Assembly (NCBI RefSeq): GCF_040654195.1
Contig: NZ_JBFAHM010000009.1
Location: 248,001 to 312,000 of the forward strand
DNA length: 64,000 nucleotides
Origin: Hamadaea sp013361475
GTDB lineage: Bacteria > Actinomycetota > Actinomycetes > Mycobacteriales > Micromonosporaceae
Reading direction: 5' to 3'
Positions 25,534 through 35,400 of this stretch are shown piece after piece. Every line of letters begins with the position of its first letter. The first letter of the stretch is position 1. Position numbers and translations under genes: made by a program. The notes under the pieces were generated by a model. That model was given only the letters and a program-made list of their open reading frames with translations. It was not told the DNA's origin and did not search any database.

Positions 25534-26787
25534 ATGAATAAATGGAAAAGTCTGACGTTCGCGGCGCTCCTGGCCGTGAGCACTCTTGTCGCACCGCAGG
25601 GTGCGCTGGCCGCCCCGGTGACGAGCGCGGTCTTCAACAATCCGACCGGCACCGCGGCGGACAAGGCGCTGCTGCAGAACAAGATCGTGGAGCTGATCGG
25701 CACCGCCCCGGCCGGGTCACGCATCCGGATGGCGATGTACTACGCCGACGACGCGACGATCCCGAACGCGTTGATCGCGGCGCACCAGCGCGGGGTGAAC
25801 GTCCAGGTCATCTTCGACGGCCGGGAGACCGCCGAGGCGTTGTGGCCGTCGCTGACCGCCGAGCTGGGCACGTCATTGAGCGCGGCGAGCTGGGCGCTCG
25901 CCTGCCCCGCCGGTCGCGGGTGCATCGGCAGTCGTGTCCTGGGCAGCGTCGACTCCATCAACCACAACAAGTTCTTCTTGTTCTCCAGCACGGGCGGGGC
26001 GTCGAACGTCGTCGTGCAGTCGTCGGCCAACCTGCACAACGGGCGCGACGGGCTCGGCGGCTGGAACAACGCGCTGATCCTGGTCGGCAACGCCGCCGCG
26101 TACGACTACTACAACGGCTACTTCGACGATCTCAAGGGCCGGGTCGTCAACAACAACTACTACGACACGCGTACGCCGCTGCAGGCGGGCAACTCGAAGA
26201 TCTTCTTCTACCCGCGCCAGGAGCAGTCGGGGACGAGTCCTTACCAGAACCCGGCCGAGGACACGATCTACACGATTCTGTCCAACGTGGACTGCTTCGG
26301 GAACTCGGTCGTCGGTACGCAGGACGGCACCCACCGGACCATCATCCGGGTCGCGATGTCGATCTTCAGCCGGGACTATCTGGCCAAGAAACTCTGGGAC
26401 CTGGACGCGGCCGGCTGCTACGTGGAGGTCGTCGAGACCTACCACCCCGGCTCCGACCTCGAAGTCAGTGCCATGAAGAAGCTGCTGGCGACGGCCGGGA
26501 GCTATCACGGGCCGGCGGTCAAGTACTACTGCGACACCGACTCGATCTGGATCCACTCGAAGTACTTCGAGGTCGAGGGGGTCTACTACGACAAGCCCGA
26601 CCGGAAGATCGTGTGGACGGGCAGCCACAACTGGAGCACGAACTCGCTGCGGCAGGCCGACGAGGCCATCCTGCAGCTCGAGGACAGCACAGTATTCGAC
26701 GCGTACACGGCGAACTTCCGCGCGATCCGGGACAGCTCGACGATCCGCTCGGTCGCCAACGGTGGCACCGCGAGCTGCCCCGCGTGA
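25534..26787 (+). CDS. Secreted phospholipase D-like (HKD) protein
   Basis: 417 aa. Signal peptide residues 1-24 (KSLTFAALLAVSTLVAPQGALA). Two PLD half-domains are visible: HNKFFLFS near residue 147 and IHSKYFEVEG near 337, each with the His-x-Lys pair and followed by SSANLHN or GSHNWS, the usual strand after an HKD motif. The aspartate of the HxKx4D form is Ser in the first and Glu in the second, so this is a variant of the PLDc_2 type. Substrate could be phospholipid or nucleic acid. It diverges from the NmrA gene. Confidence 0.85.
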   Translation: MNKWKSLTFAALLAVSTLVAPQGALAAPVTSAVFNNPTGTAADKALLQNKIVELIGTAPAGSRIRMAMYYADDATIPNALIAAHQRGVNVQVIFDGRETAEALWPSLTAELGTSLSAASWALACPAGRGCIGSRVLGSVDSINHNKFFLFSSTGGASNVVVQSSANLHNGRDGLGGWNNALILVGNAAAYDYYNGYFDDLKGRVVNNNYYDTRTPLQAGNSKIFFYPRQEQSGTSPYQNPAEDTIYTILSNVDCFGNSVVGTQDGTHRTIIRVAMSIFSRDYLAKKLWDLDAAGCYVEVVETYHPGSDLEVSAMKKLLATAGSYHGPAVKYYCDTDSIWIHSKYFEVEGVYYDKPDRKIVWTGSHNWSTNSLRQADEAILQLEDSTVFDAYTANFRAIRDSSTIRSVANGGTASCPA

Positions 26788-26809
26788 GCTGCCCCACGTG
26801 CGCTGCCTC

Positions 26810-26888
26810 ACGTGATCATTGCGTCAGCCATGCTGTTGAAAGGGGCGAATCGCCTCGCGTTACAGCATGGCTGGCGCAATGATCAGGA
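26810..26888. repeat. Palindromic repeat family A, copy 3 (79 bp)
   Basis: Arms CGTGATCATTGCGTCAGCCATGCTG and its near complement with a diverged loop; same spacing as the other copies (arm split here for length: CGTGATCATTGCG, then TCAGCCATGCTG). It lies between convergent genes, and its right end contains the TGA stop of the gene at 26883. Confidence 0.88.
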
Positions 26889-29330
26889 CTTGATGCGGGA
26901 GTTGGTGGGGTCGTAGAGGGGGCGGAGGGAGACACGCGCGGGGTGGATCGAGCCCGCGATCTCCACGCTCCACTCGGCGTCGTCCAGGTACGCGGCGGTG
27001 ATGGGACGGTCGGCTTCGACCATCGCGAGGCCGACCGCCCCGCCGAGGGTGAACCCGTAGGAGGCGGCGCGCACATACCCGACCGGTACGCCGTCGCGCC
27101 GCAGCACCTCGCCGTGGAACAGCAGCGGCTTGGGGTCGGTGACGAGCACCTGGACGAGCCGGCGCATCGGCGGCCCGGCCTCCTTGAGCGCCACCGCCGC
27201 GTCGCGGCCGACGAACGAGGGCTTGTCGAGGGCGACCGCAAAGCCGAGTCCGGCCTCGTAGACGTTGTCGGTGTTGTCGATGTCGTGGCCGTAGTCGCGG
27301 TAGCCCTTCTCCATCCGCAGGCTCGACAGCGCCTTCAAGCCCGCGTGGACGAGGCCATGCCGGTCCCCCGCCGCGGCGAGCCGGTCGTAGACGTGCACCG
27401 CCTGCTCGGCTGGGATGTACAGCTCGTAGCCGAGTTCGCCGAGGTAGGTGATCCGGATGCAGAGGACCCGGGCGTAGCCGAGGTCGATCTCGCGGGCCGC
27501 TCGATATCCGAACGCCTCGTTCGACAGGTCCGCCGAGGTCACGTCGGACAGCAGCGCCCGCGACCGGGGACCCTGGATGTTGATCTGGGCGTACGCCCCG
27601 GTGACGTCGGTGACGAACGCGTGCCGGCCGGCGCAGAACCGCTGCAACCGCGTCAGCACATGCCGGTGCGCGGTGTCGCTGGCGACCACCCAGAACGACG
27701 TCGGGGACAGCCGGGTCACGGTGAGGTCGGCCTCGATGGTCGCGCCTTCGTTGAGCCACTGCGTATAGGTGAGCAGTCCGTCCGAAGTAGAGACCCGGTT
27801 GGCGGACAGCTCCTCGAGGACGGCCTCAGCGTCGTCGCCTTGCACCAAGAACTTCGCCATGAAGCTCATGTCCATCGCGATCACACCCTCGCGGGCCGCC
27901 TTGTGCTCAGCCTCCCAATAGGGGAACCAGTTCTGCCGCTCCCAGGACAGCTCCTCGACGACCGGTTCGACCCCGGGCGGGGCGTACCAGTCGGGGCTCT
28001 CCCAGCCGCTGACGTCCTTGAAGTACGCCCCCTTCGCGGCGAGCCGAGCGTGGAACGGCGAAAGCTTGGCTCCCCGGGCGGTCTGCATGGAGCGGCCCGG
28101 ATAGTGCGTCTGGTAGACCATGCCCAGCGACTCGACCGTACGCGTCGCCCGGTACTCCGGATTCCGCTGGTACGGGTGAAGCCGGTCGATGTTGACGCCG
28201 GTGACGTCCCAGTCGGGGCGGCCGTCGACGATCCATTGGGCGACCGCCCGGCCGAGACCGCCGCCGGTCAGGATGCCGATCGAGTTGAGCCCGGCTGCCA
28301 CGAAGTAGTTCCGCAGCTCCGGGGCCTCGCCGATGATGGGCGCGAGGTCGGGCGTGAACGACTCGGGGCCGCAGAAGAACTTTTTGACGCCCCGGTCGAG
28401 GGTGATCGGCACGCGGCGCATCGCCTTGTCCAGGTAGGGGCCCATCCGCTCCCAGTCCGGCGGTAGTTCGCCGAAGGAGAAGCCGTCCGGGATCCGGCCG
28501 ACGTTCCACGGCGCGCACTCGGTCTCGAAGAGCCCGACCATCAGGCCGGCGCCCTCCTCGCGGTAGTACCCGTAGGACGACGGGTCCTCCAGCACCGGCA
28601 GGTCGCCGTGCACCTCCGCGATCGGCTCGGTGAGGAGGTAGTAGTGCTCGGCCGCCTGAAGCGGGATGTTCACCCCGGCCAGTTCGCCCAGCTGGCGGGC
28701 CCACATGCCGGCCGCGTTCACCACGTACTCGGCTTCGATGTCGCCTTCCGGTGTGCGTACCCCTTGGACCTGACCACGAGCCGTGAGGAAACCCGTGACC
28801 GGAAGACCCTCGATGATCTTGACCCCGCGCTGGCGCGCGCCCTTCGCGAGCGACATGGTGACGTCGACCGGGTTGACCCGCCCGTCGTCGGCGACATAGA
28901 AGCCCGCGAGCAGGTCGTCGGTCCGGGCGAGCGGGAACAGCTCGTGGATCTCGCGCGGCGAGATCTCGTGGACGTCGACGCCCATCAGCCGGTTGAACGC
29001 GGCGACGCGCCGGTACTCCTCCAGCCGTCCCGGATCGGCCGCGACCTCGATGAACCCGACCTGCTTGAGGCCCGTGGCCAGCCCGGTCTCCGCCTCCAGG
29101 TCGCGGTAGAGGTCGCGGCTGTACTGCCGCCAGCGGGTCGACGTCTCCGACATCGACCCGAACGTCACCATCAGGCCCGCCGCGTGCCAGGTCGTCCCCG
29201 ACGTCAGCTTGTCGCGCTCGACCAGCACCACGTCGGTCCAGCCGAGCTTCGCCAAGTGGTACGCGATACTGGTGCCGATCACGCCGCCACCCACGACGAC
29301 GACCTGTGCTCTGTCCGGAAGGCGCGACAT
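26883..29330 (-). CDS. Sarcosine/dimethylglycine dehydrogenase-like flavoprotein with GcvT domain
   Basis: 815 aa from ATG 29330. The N-terminal DAO-type FAD domain has VVGGGVIGTSIAYHLAKLG (residues 13-30) and TSGTTWHAAGL, whose His49 matches the residue that carries covalent FAD in mammalian sarcosine and dimethylglycine dehydrogenases. An FAO_M linker and a C-terminal aminomethyltransferase (GcvT) domain with a tetrahydrofolate site follow. Such enzymes demethylate N-methylglycines and pass the one-carbon unit to folate. The stop lies inside repeat A copy 3. It is divergent from a small hypothetical gene with 49 bp between starts. Confidence 0.9.
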   Translation of the reverse strand: MSRLPDRAQVVVVGGGVIGTSIAYHLAKLGWTDVVLVERDKLTSGTTWHAAGLMVTFGSMSETSTRWRQYSRDLYRDLEAETGLATGLKQVGFIEVAADPGRLEEYRRVAAFNRLMGVDVHEISPREIHELFPLARTDDLLAGFYVADDGRVNPVDVTMSLAKGARQRGVKIIEGLPVTGFLTARGQVQGVRTPEGDIEAEYVVNAAGMWARQLGELAGVNIPLQAAEHYYLLTEPIAEVHGDLPVLEDPSSYGYYREEGAGLMVGLFETECAPWNVGRIPDGFSFGELPPDWERMGPYLDKAMRRVPITLDRGVKKFFCGPESFTPDLAPIIGEAPELRNYFVAAGLNSIGILTGGGLGRAVAQWIVDGRPDWDVTGVNIDRLHPYQRNPEYRATRTVESLGMVYQTHYPGRSMQTARGAKLSPFHARLAAKGAYFKDVSGWESPDWYAPPGVEPVVEELSWERQNWFPYWEAEHKAAREGVIAMDMSFMAKFLVQGDDAEAVLEELSANRVSTSDGLLTYTQWLNEGATIEADLTVTRLSPTSFWVVASDTAHRHVLTRLQRFCAGRHAFVTDVTGAYAQINIQGPRSRALLSDVTSADLSNEAFGYRAAREIDLGYARVLCIRITYLGELGYELYIPAEQAVHVYDRLAAAGDRHGLVHAGLKALSSLRMEKGYRDYGHDIDNTDNVYEAGLGFAVALDKPSFVGRDAAVALKEAGPPMRRLVQVLVTDPKPLLFHGEVLRRDGVPVGYVRAASYGFTLGGAVGLAMVEADRPITAAYLDDAEWSVEIAGSIHPARVSLRPLYDPTNSRIKS

Positions 29331-29359
29331 GGACGCAGAGTACAGCCCACGCACAGACA

Positions 29360-29379
29360 GTCGAGATATCTTCCTCGAC
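29360..29379. promoter_or_regulatory. Inverted repeat in divergent promoter region
   Basis: GTCGAG-N8-CTCGAC with perfect 6-bp arms, ending next to the ATG at 29380, in the 49-bp gap between divergent starts. The spacer contains ATATCTTC. It could be an operator for either gene, but arms this short also occur by chance at this GC content. Confidence 0.35.
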
Positions 29380-29751
29380 ATGGACGAGAACCGGGCCCGG
29401 CGCGTCGTCGACGCGCTCCGCGATCGAGGCGTCCCCGCTCACCTGTCCCTGGGCGGCGGCTTCCGCAAGGTCGGCGTACGCGTCGCCCTGCCGGACGGCC
29501 GCGAGGCGCTCTGGGACACCGACGGCACGGCCGGCCTGGAGGCTCAAGTGCTCCGGGACGGGATGCTGGTCGGCTTCGTGCCCCACATCCCCGGCTCCGA
29601 GGACTTCACCGAAGCGCAGGTCGTCGACGCCATCGCCCGCACCGACTACGACCAGCCGGTCGCCCGGCAGCGGGCCGAGGCCCCGCCGCCGGCGAAGCCG
29701 CTGCCGATGGAAGGCGGCTTCTTCCGCCGCTTCCGCGACGGCTTCCGCTGA
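29380..29751 (+). CDS. Hypothetical protein
   Basis: 123 aa, ATG start directly after an inverted repeat and so without a Shine-Dalgarno sequence; it may be leaderless. Predicted alpha/beta: an N-terminal helix (NRARRVVDALRDRG), three strands (HLSLGGGFRKVGVRVAL, EALWDTDG, AGLEAQVLRDG), a helical EDFTEAQVVDAIARTDY and a proline-rich, basic tail. No family is recognised. It shares a divergent promoter region with the sarcosine dehydrogenase-like gene. Confidence 0.65.
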   Translation: MDENRARRVVDALRDRGVPAHLSLGGGFRKVGVRVALPDGREALWDTDGTAGLEAQVLRDGMLVGFVPHIPGSEDFTEAQVVDAIARTDYDQPVARQRAEAPPPAKPLPMEGGFFRRFRDGFR

Positions 29752-29827
29752 CCCACTCTTCCCCGCCCCGCTTCGCCCCGCTCGCCCGCTGCTTTCGCGC
29801 GCGCCGCTCCCCCGCCTGCTTTCCGCG

Positions 29828-29907
29828 CGATCATGAACCAACGGGCATGATCGACCGGCGTGTCGTGTCCCGAGCGCCCTGAGCAACTCCTTAACGGCGT
29901 GATCGAC
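29828..29907 (+). repeat. Palindromic repeat family C, copy 1 (80 bp)
   Basis: Starts CGATCATGAAC and ends TGATCGAC, with an inner GGCATGATCG and a GGCGTGTCGTGTCC core shared with copies at 37645, 49811 and (reverse) 46142. Lies between convergent genes ending at 29751 and 29933. One of the four GATC sites is lost here (GAGC). Confidence 0.88.
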
Positions 29908-29932
29908 AACGGCGTGATCGACGCCGCTCGGG

Positions 29933-30268
29933 TCAGTCGCCGAACGCCTTGGCGGAGACGATGCGGAGTTTGCCGTCCTGACCCGGCATCCGGGGAGCGC
30001 GGTATTCGACGTACAGCTGAGCGCCGACGCCGACGGTGACCGCGGCTTCGGCGGGGGCGTACTCCTTGCCGGAGCCGGCCCGGGGGACGACGGACACCCG
30101 GAGGCGATGGGGTCCGGCCGGAACGGGCACCGCCTCGGGGGCCCAGCTTGCGACGGATTGCCGGACGCCGTCGACGACGAGGACCGGCACTGTGTCCTTG
30201 TAGGAGCGTGCGACCGCCCAGGTGGGCCGGGTGAACGTCATCCGCAGGACGCCCTGACCTAGCGACAT
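29933..30268 (-). CDS. Hypothetical small protein
   Basis: 111 aa from ATG 30268. Predicted all beta: MTFTRPTWAVARSYKD, TVPVLVVDGVRQSV, APEAVPVPAGPHRLRVSV, a central loop and AAVTVGVGAQLYVEYRAP. The pattern (PVLVVDG, then VPAGPHRLRV) resembles small PEGA/DUF2846-like beta domains. No signal peptide. Function unknown. It converges on the gene at 29380 across repeat C copy 1. Confidence 0.6.
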   Translation of the reverse strand: MSLGQGVLRMTFTRPTWAVARSYKDTVPVLVVDGVRQSVASWAPEAVPVPAGPHRLRVSVVPRAGSGKEYAPAEAAVTVGVGAQLYVEYRAPRMPGQDGKLRIVSAKAFGD

Positions 30269-30342
30269 GCCAATACTGTCCCACTTTGGTGCGGTACGCG
30301 CACGGCAAGCGCGCAAAGCCGCAGCCCCCTACAGTGGCGCGC

Positions 30343-30759
30343 ATGCGAATGCCGGTGTCCCTCGCCCGCTGGGCGGCGTTGCTGTCGCTCCTCGGCGGAT
30401 GCGCCTGTTGCTGCGGAAACTGGGCGCCGATCGGCCCGTCGCCGGACATCGAGGCGGCCGACGTCGTCGGCACGTGGGTCAGCGACGAAGGCGCAAGGAT
30501 CACTCTGAACGGTGACATGACCTTCCGCACCGACGGCCTCACGAAATGCCTCGAAGGCGAGGAAGGCGTGGGTGGCGACGGCGAGGGCACCTGGTCGCTC
30601 GGCGATCCCGAGACGCTCGACCCCTATCAGGACCTGACTCTCAAGTACGCCCCCTACGGCGAGCATCTGCAGACGTGGCGAGCTCAGGAGGACGAGATCG
30701 TCTACGTCTGGGGCGACACCGACAACAGCGAGATCTGCTTCTTCTCGCGTACGGGGTGA
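30343..30759 (+). CDS. Putative lipoprotein
   Basis: 138 aa from ATG 30343. A signal peptide with lipobox LLSLLGGC places the lipidated cysteine at C20, followed by a cysteine-rich CCCGN. The mature part reads DVVGTWVSDEGARITLNGDMTF...GTWSLGD, the pattern of small lipocalin-like lipoproteins in which a strand states that a value is computed against a background (GTW...GTW). Function unknown. Confidence 0.72.
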   Translation: MRMPVSLARWAALLSLLGGCACCCGNWAPIGPSPDIEAADVVGTWVSDEGARITLNGDMTFRTDGLTKCLEGEEGVGGDGEGTWSLGDPETLDPYQDLTLKYAPYGEHLQTWRAQEDEIVYVWGDTDNSEICFFSRTG

Positions 30760-30988
30760 GGAGTGGGTGATCGAAATCACGCGATCTGTCCGGATTCGAC
30801 GATCGCCGATCCCCGTTCACCGGGCCGGTTGATCGTGACGGCCACGCAGCGGCAGGTGATGGCCCGGATTTCGGCGGGCGGCCGACGGGCACCCGACCGT
30901 GCTTCACCGATTCGGTGGACAAAAGGGTACGCATCGGCAGCGTGATCGACGGCGAGTCCACTGGCGGACCCTTCTGAGCTGCACAACG

Positions 30989-32326
30989 ATGAGAGGGGTG
31001 GAGCAAGCCAGCACAGAAGATCACGATCATCAACCCATCGACCTCGACCGGCTTCGGCGTACCGCTGAATCGGTTCTGCGCGGCAACTGGTCCGGCGACC
31101 ACATGGTCCCGTCCCGGACCCTCTATCCCCACCAATGGAGCTGGGACGCCGCGTTCATCAGCATCGGACTCGCCCACGTCGCCCCCGACCGCGCCTGGCG
31201 TGACCTGCGCAGCCTCTTCACCGCGCAGTGGCCCGACGGTCGCGTGCCGCACATCGTCTTCGACCCGGGCGTGAGCGAGAAGGACTACTTCCCCGGCCCC
31301 GCGTTCTGGGACGTGCCGCCGTTGCCCGGCGGGCCGAGCCACATCCGGACCACCGGCATCGTCCAGCCGCCCGTCCACGCCCTCGCCGCCCGGATGATCC
31401 ACACGGTCGCCCCGGACGCCGAGGAGCTGCGCTGGCTCTACCCGCGCCTGGTGGCTCAGCAGGAATACCTGCTCAAACAGCGGGACGCGGGCGGAGCCGG
31501 GCTGGCCAGCATCGTGCATCCGTGGGAGTCCGGTCTGGACAACAGCCCGTCCTGGGACGACGCCCTCGCGCGGCTGCCGGCCGACGTGCGGGTGCTCGAC
31601 CAGTACCAGCGGCGCGACGTGCAGGTCTCGGTCGCCACCCACCGGCCGACGAACGCCGACTACGCCCGATACATCGCGTTGGCGGCGTCCTATCGCGACA
31701 ACGGCTACCAGGACTTCGATCTGCTCGACCGGCACGGTTTCGTGGTCGAGTGCCCGGCCTTCAACGCGCTCACCGCCGACGCCGAACTGGCCCTGGCCGA
31801 GATCGCCCAGATCGTCGGGGCCGACCCGGGGCCGCATCGGGAACGGGCCGCCGAGATCACGCAGACCATGGTCGAGCGCCTCTTCGATCCCGAGACCGGC
31901 CTGTTCCACACCTTCGACGTGCGTACCGGCCGGCGATCGAAAGCCCGCTGCGTCAACGGCCTGATGCCGCTGATCCTGCCGGGACTGCCCACCGAGATCG
32001 CGGCCTCGCTGGCCGCGGAGGCCGCCTCCGAGCGATTCGGGCTGCGCCCGCTGCCGGTCCCGAGCTACGACCGCACGGCGCCCGACTTCGACCCGCTGCG
32101 CTACTGGCGCGGCCCGGTCTGGATCAACGTGAACTGGCTGCTGCGCCGCGGCTTCGACGGCCACGGGTACGCCGCCGAGGCGGAGACCCTGCGGCAGGCG
32201 ATGCTGTCGTTGGTCGACCGGTCGGGGTGCTTCGAGTACTTCGACCCGACCACCGGTGCCGGGATCGGCACGCCGGAGTTCAGCTGGACCGCCGCGCTGG
32301 TGCTGGACCTCCTCGAACGCGCTTGA
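30989..32326 (+). CDS. MGH1-like glycoside hydrolase (clan GH-G, GH63-related)
   Basis: 445 aa from ATG 30989; GTG 30998 is possible. It is an (alpha/alpha)6 barrel. Motifs are NWSGDHMVPSRTLYPHQWSWDAAF (in outline, with the catalytic-acid aspartate in WSWD), HPWESGLDNSPSWDDAL, ECPAFNAL, YWRGPVWINVNWLL and the catalytic-base Glu region TPEFSWTAAL. These match mannosylglycerate hydrolase and GH63-like enzymes. No signal peptide, so it probably acts on a cytosolic sugar such as a compatible solute or trehalose-like compound. The 229 bp before it hold no convincing gene. Confidence 0.85.
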   Translation: MRGVEQASTEDHDHQPIDLDRLRRTAESVLRGNWSGDHMVPSRTLYPHQWSWDAAFISIGLAHVAPDRAWRDLRSLFTAQWPDGRVPHIVFDPGVSEKDYFPGPAFWDVPPLPGGPSHIRTTGIVQPPVHALAARMIHTVAPDAEELRWLYPRLVAQQEYLLKQRDAGGAGLASIVHPWESGLDNSPSWDDALARLPADVRVLDQYQRRDVQVSVATHRPTNADYARYIALAASYRDNGYQDFDLLDRHGFVVECPAFNALTADAELALAEIAQIVGADPGPHRERAAEITQTMVERLFDPETGLFHTFDVRTGRRSKARCVNGLMPLILPGLPTEIAASLAAEAASERFGLRPLPVPSYDRTAPDFDPLRYWRGPVWINVNWLLRRGFDGHGYAAEAETLRQAMLSLVDRSGCFEYFDPTTGAGIGTPEFSWTAALVLDLLERA

Positions 32327-32354
32327 CGCGGCCGTCGCGGCAATCATCGCCAGA

Positions 32355-32402
32355 TCCGGGATAACGTCCTTTCGCGGGCTCGGAAGGCCGCGTTATCCCG
32401 GA
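32355..32402. repeat. Inverted repeat between convergent genes (terminator-like)
   Basis: Perfect 12-bp arms TCCGGGATAACG (32355-32366) and CGTTATCCCGGA (32391-32402), loop 24 nt with inner CCTT/AAGG pairing. Lies between convergent genes ending at 32326 and 32491. Confidence 0.8.
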
Positions 32403-32404
32403 CA

Positions 32405-32468
32405 ACGCGCGACCGGCCCACGCGGGCGACCGGCCCACGCGCGCGACCGGCCCACGCGCGCGACCGGA
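32405..32468. repeat. 17-bp tandem repeat
   Basis: About 3.5 units of ACGCGCGCGACCGGCCC (first unit 15 bp, then 17 bp). It directly follows the 32355-32402 hairpin and stays outside both genes. No function is evident. Confidence 0.85.
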
Positions 32469-32490
32469 TGGCGCTCGCGATCGGATGGCG

Positions 32491-35400
32491 CTACGGAGAG
32501 CTGGCGGCGTCGGCCAGCGACGGAGCCAGCCATTCCAGCGCGTCCGCGGCCGACAGCGGCGGGGAGTAGAGGAAGCCCTGCCCGTATCGGCAGCCGAACC
32601 GGGCCAGCAGGTCGCGTTCGGACGGTCGCTCGATGCCTTCGGCGATGACTTCCAGGCCGAGAGTGGAGGCGAGCCGGATGATGCCGTCGACCAGGACCGC
32701 CTGCTGGCCGGACGAGGTGATCGTGCTGGTGAACAGCCGGTCGATCTTGAGCGCGTCGAGCGGGACGTGCCGCAGGTAGCTCAGCGACGAGTAGCCGGTG
32801 CCGAAATCGTCGATGGCCACCCGTACGCCGGCCCGCCGCAGTTCGACGAGGTCGTCCCAGATCTCGTCGTCGTCGCGGAGCAGCAGGCTCTCGGTGATCT
32901 CCAGCATCAGCCGGTCGGCGGGGACTCCGGCGTCGGTCAGCGCCTGGCGTACGTCGCGGACGAAACCGGGCGTCCGGAACTGGTGAGCGGACACGTTGAT
33001 GCTGACGTACGGCGCGTCCCGCGTGACCTCCTGCCACGTCGCGGCGGCGGCGAGCGCCTGCCGCAGCACCCAGATGCCCATCGGGACGATGAGCCCGCTC
33101 TCCTCGGCCACCTCGATGAAGTGGTCCGGCAGGAGCCGGCCGTGTTCGGGATGCTCCCAGCGGACGAGCGCTTCGAAGCCGGCCGTCACCCCCGAGCGCA
33201 GCCCCACGATCGGCTGGAACTCCAGGGTCAGCGCACCCGCTGCGACCGCCTCGTCCAACGCGGCTCGCAGTTCCAGCCGCCGCACCATCGCCGTGTGTAG
33301 CGACGGGTCATACCGCCGCCACTGCCCCTTGCCCGCGTTCTTGGCCACGTAGAGCGCGAGGTCGGCCTCCCGCAGCAGGTCCTGCCCGTCGGGATTGTCG
33401 GCGGTGGTCGCGACGCCGATGCTGGCCCGCCCGGAGACGACGCGTTCCTCGATGGTGAAGGGCACGCCGAGCACCTCGACGATCCGTTCGGCGACCTGGT
33501 CGATCGCCTCGGCCGTGGGCGCGCCGATCAACGCCGCGAACTCGTCGCCGCCGATACGGGCGGCGGTGTCCTGCGGGCGCAGCGTCGTGGTGAGCCGCTT
33601 GCTCACCTCCAGCAGCAGACGGTCGCCGTACTCGTGACCGAAGGTGTCGTTGACGACCTTGAAGTCGTCGAGATCGACGAAGAGCACGCCGACGACCTCG
33701 CCGGAGTCCTGCGCCATGGCGACGGCCACCTGAATGCGGTCGTTGAGCAGCACCCGGTTCGCCAGACCGGTCAGCGGGTCGTGGAAGGCCAGGAAGGTCA
33801 GCTCGGCCTGCAGCCGCCGCTGGTCGGTCACGTCGCGCATGGTCAGCACCGGCCCGCCGACGGTCGGGTCGTCGCGCAGGTCCCGGCACGTCACCTCGAC
33901 CTGCACCGCGCTGCCGTCCGGACGGCGTACGGACCAGTCCGCGGGCACGTCGCCGTCCCAGTCCGCCAGCTTGCGGGCCAGCTCCTCGGAGCTGACCTCC
34001 AGCCGTTCGCTCAGGCGTACGCCGGCCAGGTCCGTGCCGAACACACTCAGCGCGGACGGGCTCGCGTACCGGACCCGGTCGCCGTCGGGCTCCAGGATGA
34101 GGATGACGTCCGTGGTGTTCTGCACGAGCGTGCGGAAGTACTCCTCACTGGCCCGGCGGGCGACCTCCGCGCCCAGCATGATCCGTTCCATGGCCAGCCC
34201 GGCCTGCCCGGCGACCAGCTCCATCGGGATCTGGATCTGCCCGAGGGCCACCTCGTCCGCCGCCACCAGGAGCACGCCGATGGTCGGGTCGCCCGAGAAC
34301 CGCTCGGGCAGGACCATCGGGCAGATCAAGGTGATCTCGAAGCCGCCGAGCCGGTCGGCCACCTCGGGCGGCAAGGTCCGCGTGTAGGCCAGCCGCGCAC
34401 CGTCCGTCGTCTGGCGCGCGAAGAGATCGGGGACCCGGCCGTCGTTCATGACCACGTGTACGCGGTGAGGCGCGCCCGGGGGCAGCAACTGAGCGGCGGC
34501 CAGCCCGATCGCCGACTCGACCTCGGCGATGGAGGTGGCCGAGAGCAGCACCCCGTTCGCCTCCCGGATCCCGCGTCCCCGCATCAGGTTGCGCCGATAC
34601 GAGTTGATCACGCCGAATAGGCGGACCAGGGCGAGGACGAGGGTCGCCCCCAGGAAGACCACGATGACGACGTCGTACTCGGAGCTCTGGCCGCTGACCG
34701 TCTCGGCGAGCAGCAGGAGCAGTGGCGCGAGCACCAGCAGGGAAAGCCAGATCTGGTGGCGGATGCCCATCTGCCGGGGCCGCACTATCCGGGGCTCGGT
34801 CAACTCCACCATCGAGGGGTGCAGCGCGGCCGCGCCCCAGGACGCGTAGAAGACGATCCAGCCGAGGTCGACCGGGCCGCCGGTGGACCAGTCGCCCTCG
34901 ATCTGGGCCAGCCCGTAGAGCACGTCGGCGACCAGGGTGCCGCCCATGCCCACCAGGAGCAGCAGCACGCTCATGTTGGGCCGGATGGCCGTGACGAGGC
35001 GTACGCCGACCAGCAGCAGGACCAGGTCGCCGAGCGGATAGCCGATGGAGATGAGCCGTTGGAGCGTGGTCAGGTCGGGGTCGGTCAGCCGCGGGCCGAT
35101 CAGGTAGAGCCAGGCGAGCAGACCCAGCGCGACGGTGACGATCATGGCGTCGAGCGCGGCGCTGCGGTTCTGCCCACCGGAACCCGACCTGGTCAGCCCG
35201 AGCACCCCGATCGCCAGGAAGACGAAGGTGACCAGGTAGAGGAAGTCCGAGATCGACGGGAACGGGTTCTCCTGCCCGCCGAACCGGACGAGCAGCTCAT
35301 ACGCGAGGTCGCCGGAGCAGAAGGTCGTGAGCGCCAGGGCCAGCCAGAGCCAGGGTGCCCGGCGCCGGGGCCGGTTGCGCCAGACCCCGAAGACGACGGC

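Noticed and set aside
30763..30945. Small open frame of 60 codons after the lipoprotein gene
   Set aside because: No ribosome-binding site, no recognisable pattern and a composition like shadow frames. The 229-bp gap is better read as a promoter region of the glycosidase gene.
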